This document shows, piece after piece, positions 5,562-7,131 of a stretch of DNA of 7,131 nt. The position numbers were made by a program, and so were the translations under genes. Numbering within the stretch: position 1 is the first letter of the stretch; every line of letters starts with the position of its first letter. Below the pieces are notes generated by a model. That model made no database searches and had not been told where the DNA came from. It saw only the letters and a program-made list of their open reading frames with translations. Where the stretch lies: positions 1-7,131 of the forward strand of contig JAGLUQ010000040.1 in assembly GCA_023134675.1 (NCBI GenBank), in the 5' to 3' direction. The stretch is from Candidatus Aenigmatarchaeota archaeon (lineage in GTDB: Archaea; EX4484-52; GLR71).

Positions 5562-6002
5562 ATGGATGAATACAAAAAAGTTGGCGCAGGTTTTGGAATC
5601 CTTGTCTTAAGGGATGGAAAGGTACTTCTTGGTAAGAGGCATGATGATCCTGAAATGGCATCAAGCATGCTTCACGGCGAAGGTACATGGACAATGCCTG
5701 GAGGGAAGCTTCATTTCGGTGAGTCTTTTGAAGAAGGTGCAGCAAGGGAACTTATGGAAGAGACCGGACTTACGGCGAAAAGCCTTAAGGTGATAAGCGT
5801 GAGCAATGATATTGTTGACACTGCGCATTTTGTGACAGTCGGCCTCTTGTGCGAGGATTTTGAGGGCGAGCCTGCGGTCATGGAGCCTGATGAGATTACG
5901 CAGTGGGAATGGTTCGGATTTGATGATATACCAAAGCCTATATTTTTTCCGAGCGAGAAGCTTCTTAAGAACTATCTTGAGAAGAGATTTTATGAGGGAT
6001 GA
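5562..6002 (+). CDS. Nudix hydrolase, NUDT15/MutT-like
   Basis: A 146-residue Nudix enzyme expected to hydrolyse a nucleoside diphosphate linked to another group, using Mg ions held by the Nudix helix. The Nudix box is complete: G48, five residues, E54, seven residues, then RELMEETGL at 62-70, so all catalytic glutamates (E63, E66, E67) are present. The segments GILVLRDGKVLLGKR (12-26), WTMPGGKLHFGE (43-54), HFVTVGLLCEDFEGEP (89-104) and the late EPDEITQWEWFGFDDIP (108-124) resemble the NUDT15 (MTH2) branch, whose members hydrolyse oxidised or modified dNTPs. A role in cleaning oxidised nucleotides would complement Ogg2 in the next unit, but substrate cannot be read from sequence. The start follows directly from the TATA spacing. 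The stop abuts the stop of the convergent hydrolase gene inside TGATCA. Confidence 0.93.
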   Translation: MDEYKKVGAGFGILVLRDGKVLLGKRHDDPEMASSMLHGEGTWTMPGGKLHFGESFEEGAARELMEETGLTAKSLKVISVSNDIVDTAHFVTVGLLCEDFEGEPAVMEPDEITQWEWFGFDDIPKPIFFPSEKLLKNYLEKRFYEG

Positions 6003-6776
6003 TCAGAACTCAAAAACCTGGAAATCTTTTGCGGCGACAACCTTCATGCCTGTCTGTTCTTCAAGCCATCTGGCTTCGTTTTCAGGGCCGACTTTCATCA
6101 TCGTCAGTCCGAAATGCTGGGTTATGACAAGTTTTGGATCTGTTCTTTCTATAAGCTTCTCTGCGCTGTAGGTGTCTGTGTGATCCTTGTTCTTTTTTTC
6201 AGCTGTGCTTTCTTCCCTTGGAAAGATATGGTTAAGTATAAGTATGTCTGAGTTCTTGTGGTGCTCTTCAAGGCCTTTGAAATAGTAGCTGTCACTAACA
6301 TAGGATAAAGTTTTCTCGCCTTTCAGCACAAATCCTATGCCTTTTGGATCGCCGTGCTTTGTCGGTGTGGCTGTTATCTTCAGGCTGTCAAGGTCGAAAG
6401 TGTCTCCTGGTTCCATCACGACTATCTTTTCCATAAAATTAAGATAGTAATCAAGTATTGCTTTTTCTATATTCTCATGGCCTTCTAACGCAGTCCTGCT
6501 TCCTATGAGAATCCCTTTCTTTTCCCAGCCGCCTTTTGTTAATATGTCAATTAGGACATTAGCATCATTTGTGTGATCCTGGTGCACGTGAGAGAGAAGA
6601 ATTGCGTCAAGCTCTTCTAAGGGTATATTGTTTCTTCTTGCGTGGACAAGCGCTCCGGGACCCGGGTCAAGGTATAGCTTCTTTCCGCAGGTCTCTATAT
6701 ATATGCCGCCGCTTGCTCTTTCCTGTCTTGAGACTCCGAACCTTCCGCCTGCTGTGCCTAGAAACTGTATCTTCAT
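6003..6776 (-). CDS. Metallo-beta-lactamase-fold hydrolase (RNase Z-like)
   Basis: A 257-residue enzyme of the metallo-beta-lactamase superfamily with a probable two-zinc active site. MKIQFLGTAGGRFG (1-14) is the usual first strand and turn of the RNase Z-like branch. LYLDPGPGA (34-42) supplies the conserved Asp, SHVHQDH (62-68) is the HxHxDH metal motif (H63, H65, D67, H68), TKHGDP (139-144) supplies H141, YVSDSYYF (159-166) the bridging D162, and ITQHFG (218-223) the last ligand H221. H183 (LNHIF) and H199 (KDHTD) are further conserved-looking histidines. It lacks an obvious tRNase Z exosite arm, so true tRNA 3' processing is not established and a phosphodiesterase or other hydrolase is equally possible. 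It lies 16 bases after gins51 with AAGGT at 6785-6789 as ribosome binding site, so the two are probably one operon. Confidence 0.9.
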   Translation of the reverse strand: MKIQFLGTAGGRFGVSRQERASGGIYIETCGKKLYLDPGPGALVHARRNNIPLEELDAILLSHVHQDHTNDANVLIDILTKGGWEKKGILIGSRTALEGHENIEKAILDYYLNFMEKIVVMEPGDTFDLDSLKITATPTKHGDPKGIGFVLKGEKTLSYVSDSYYFKGLEEHHKNSDILILNHIFPREESTAEKKNKDHTDTYSAEKLIERTDPKLVITQHFGLTMMKVGPENEARWLEEQTGMKVVAAKDFQVFEF

Positions 6777-6792
6777 GTTTGTCAGACCTTGG

Positions 6793-7131
6793 TTATTCTT
6801 CTTTTTTCGCTTTCTTGATATTTATAAGTATTGATGCTGCGGATTGCGGGATGTCGACAATTTCTCCTTCTTCAAAAGGGCCGTAGCTTTCGCTGTCGTC
6901 AGCGACAAACTCGGGCACTGCGCCAAGTATTTTTATCTTTGTCGTGTCTATTTTGGTGTTGCTATCAGTTTGTTCTAATTCGCTCTTCTCTGTCTTTTTG
7001 TCTTTTTCATCTTTATTGTTTTCCTTTTCAGTTTCTTCTTTTACATTTTCTTCAGCTGTCTCTTTTTTCTCTTCGTTTTCGTAGAACACGAACTCAAGGT
7101 TGCTCCTGTATTTTGTGACTGCTGACTTTAT
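6793..7131 (-). CDS. GINS complex subunit Gins51 (Gins15), C-terminal part
   Basis: Subunit of the archaeal GINS complex, which joins MCM and Cdc45/RecJ-type proteins in the replicative helicase. The frame is open to the right edge, so only the last 112 codons are seen. IKSAVTKYRSNLEFVFYEN at the edge is the end of the helical A domain. It is followed by about 45 residues very rich in Lys, Glu, Asp and Asn, and then the small B domain: KIKILGAVPEFVADD and SYGPFEEGEIVDIP, with ASILINIKKAKKEE at the end. A helical domain followed by a C-terminal B domain with the order VPEFV...YGPF...GE...P is the hallmark of Gins51 and separates it from Gins23. A GTG at 7089 lies in mid-domain and is not the start. 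It is followed closely by the metallo-hydrolase gene. Confidence 0.9.
   Translation of the reverse strand: MKSAVTKYRSNLEFVFYENEEKKETAEENVKEETEKENNKDEKDKKTEKSELEQTDSNTKIDTTKIKILGAVPEFVADDSESYGPFEEGEIVDIPQSAASILINIKKAKKEE

Noticed and set aside
6793..7089. GTG at 7089 as the start of a free-standing 98-residue protein
   Set aside because: The frame continues upstream to the window edge with residues that look like the end of the GINS A domain, so the gene is simply cut by the window.

Overview
The window looks like a piece of an archaeal chromosome, most probably from a small-genome DPANN-type lineage (Woesearchaeota-like). The lineage is inferred from gene content, not from a phylogeny. Archaeal signs are a GINS51-type replication subunit, an Ogg2-type 8-oxoguanine glycosylase, a short histone-fold protein, an FtsZ with an archaeal-style start, and TATA-box promoters, several of which would give leaderless transcripts. 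UvrB is a bacterial-type protein, as in other archaea that carry UvrABC. I see no tRNA, rRNA, CRISPR array, insertion sequence or prophage gene.

Layout. At the left edge the minus strand carries the first 172 codons of ftsZ, with a Gln/Pro-rich N-terminal tail of about 145 residues. It is divergent from a plus-strand pair: a TIM-barrel protein with endonuclease IV-like metal ligands (698-1906), then uvrB (1944-3908). Convergent to uvrB lie three minus-strand genes, in transcription order the short histone (5085-5255), ogg (4388-5038) and an unrecognised 143-residue protein (3917-4348). An AT-rich 306-base region full of symmetric elements separates the histone gene from a divergent Nudix hydrolase (5562-6002). 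The Nudix gene meets, stop to stop, a metallo-beta-lactamase-fold hydrolase (6003-6776). That gene sits 16 bases downstream of the 3' end of gins51, which runs off the right edge.

How the genes fit together. Apart from FtsZ (division), the unrecognised gene and the hydrolase of unknown substrate, they concern genome maintenance: excision repair (UvrB), removal of 8-oxoguanine from DNA (Ogg2), probable nucleotide-pool cleaning (Nudix), a possible abasic-site or sugar-phosphate TIM barrel, DNA packaging (histone) and replication (GINS). They lie in at least five transcription units on both strands, so this is a neighbourhood and not one operon.

The points most worth a second look are the histone that ends where helix alpha-3 should begin together with its palindromic promoter and leader, the endonuclease IV-like barrel next to uvrB, the long FtsZ tail, the unrecognised gene behind ogg, and the repeat-rich region in front of the Nudix gene. 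No clearly new multi-gene system is evident.
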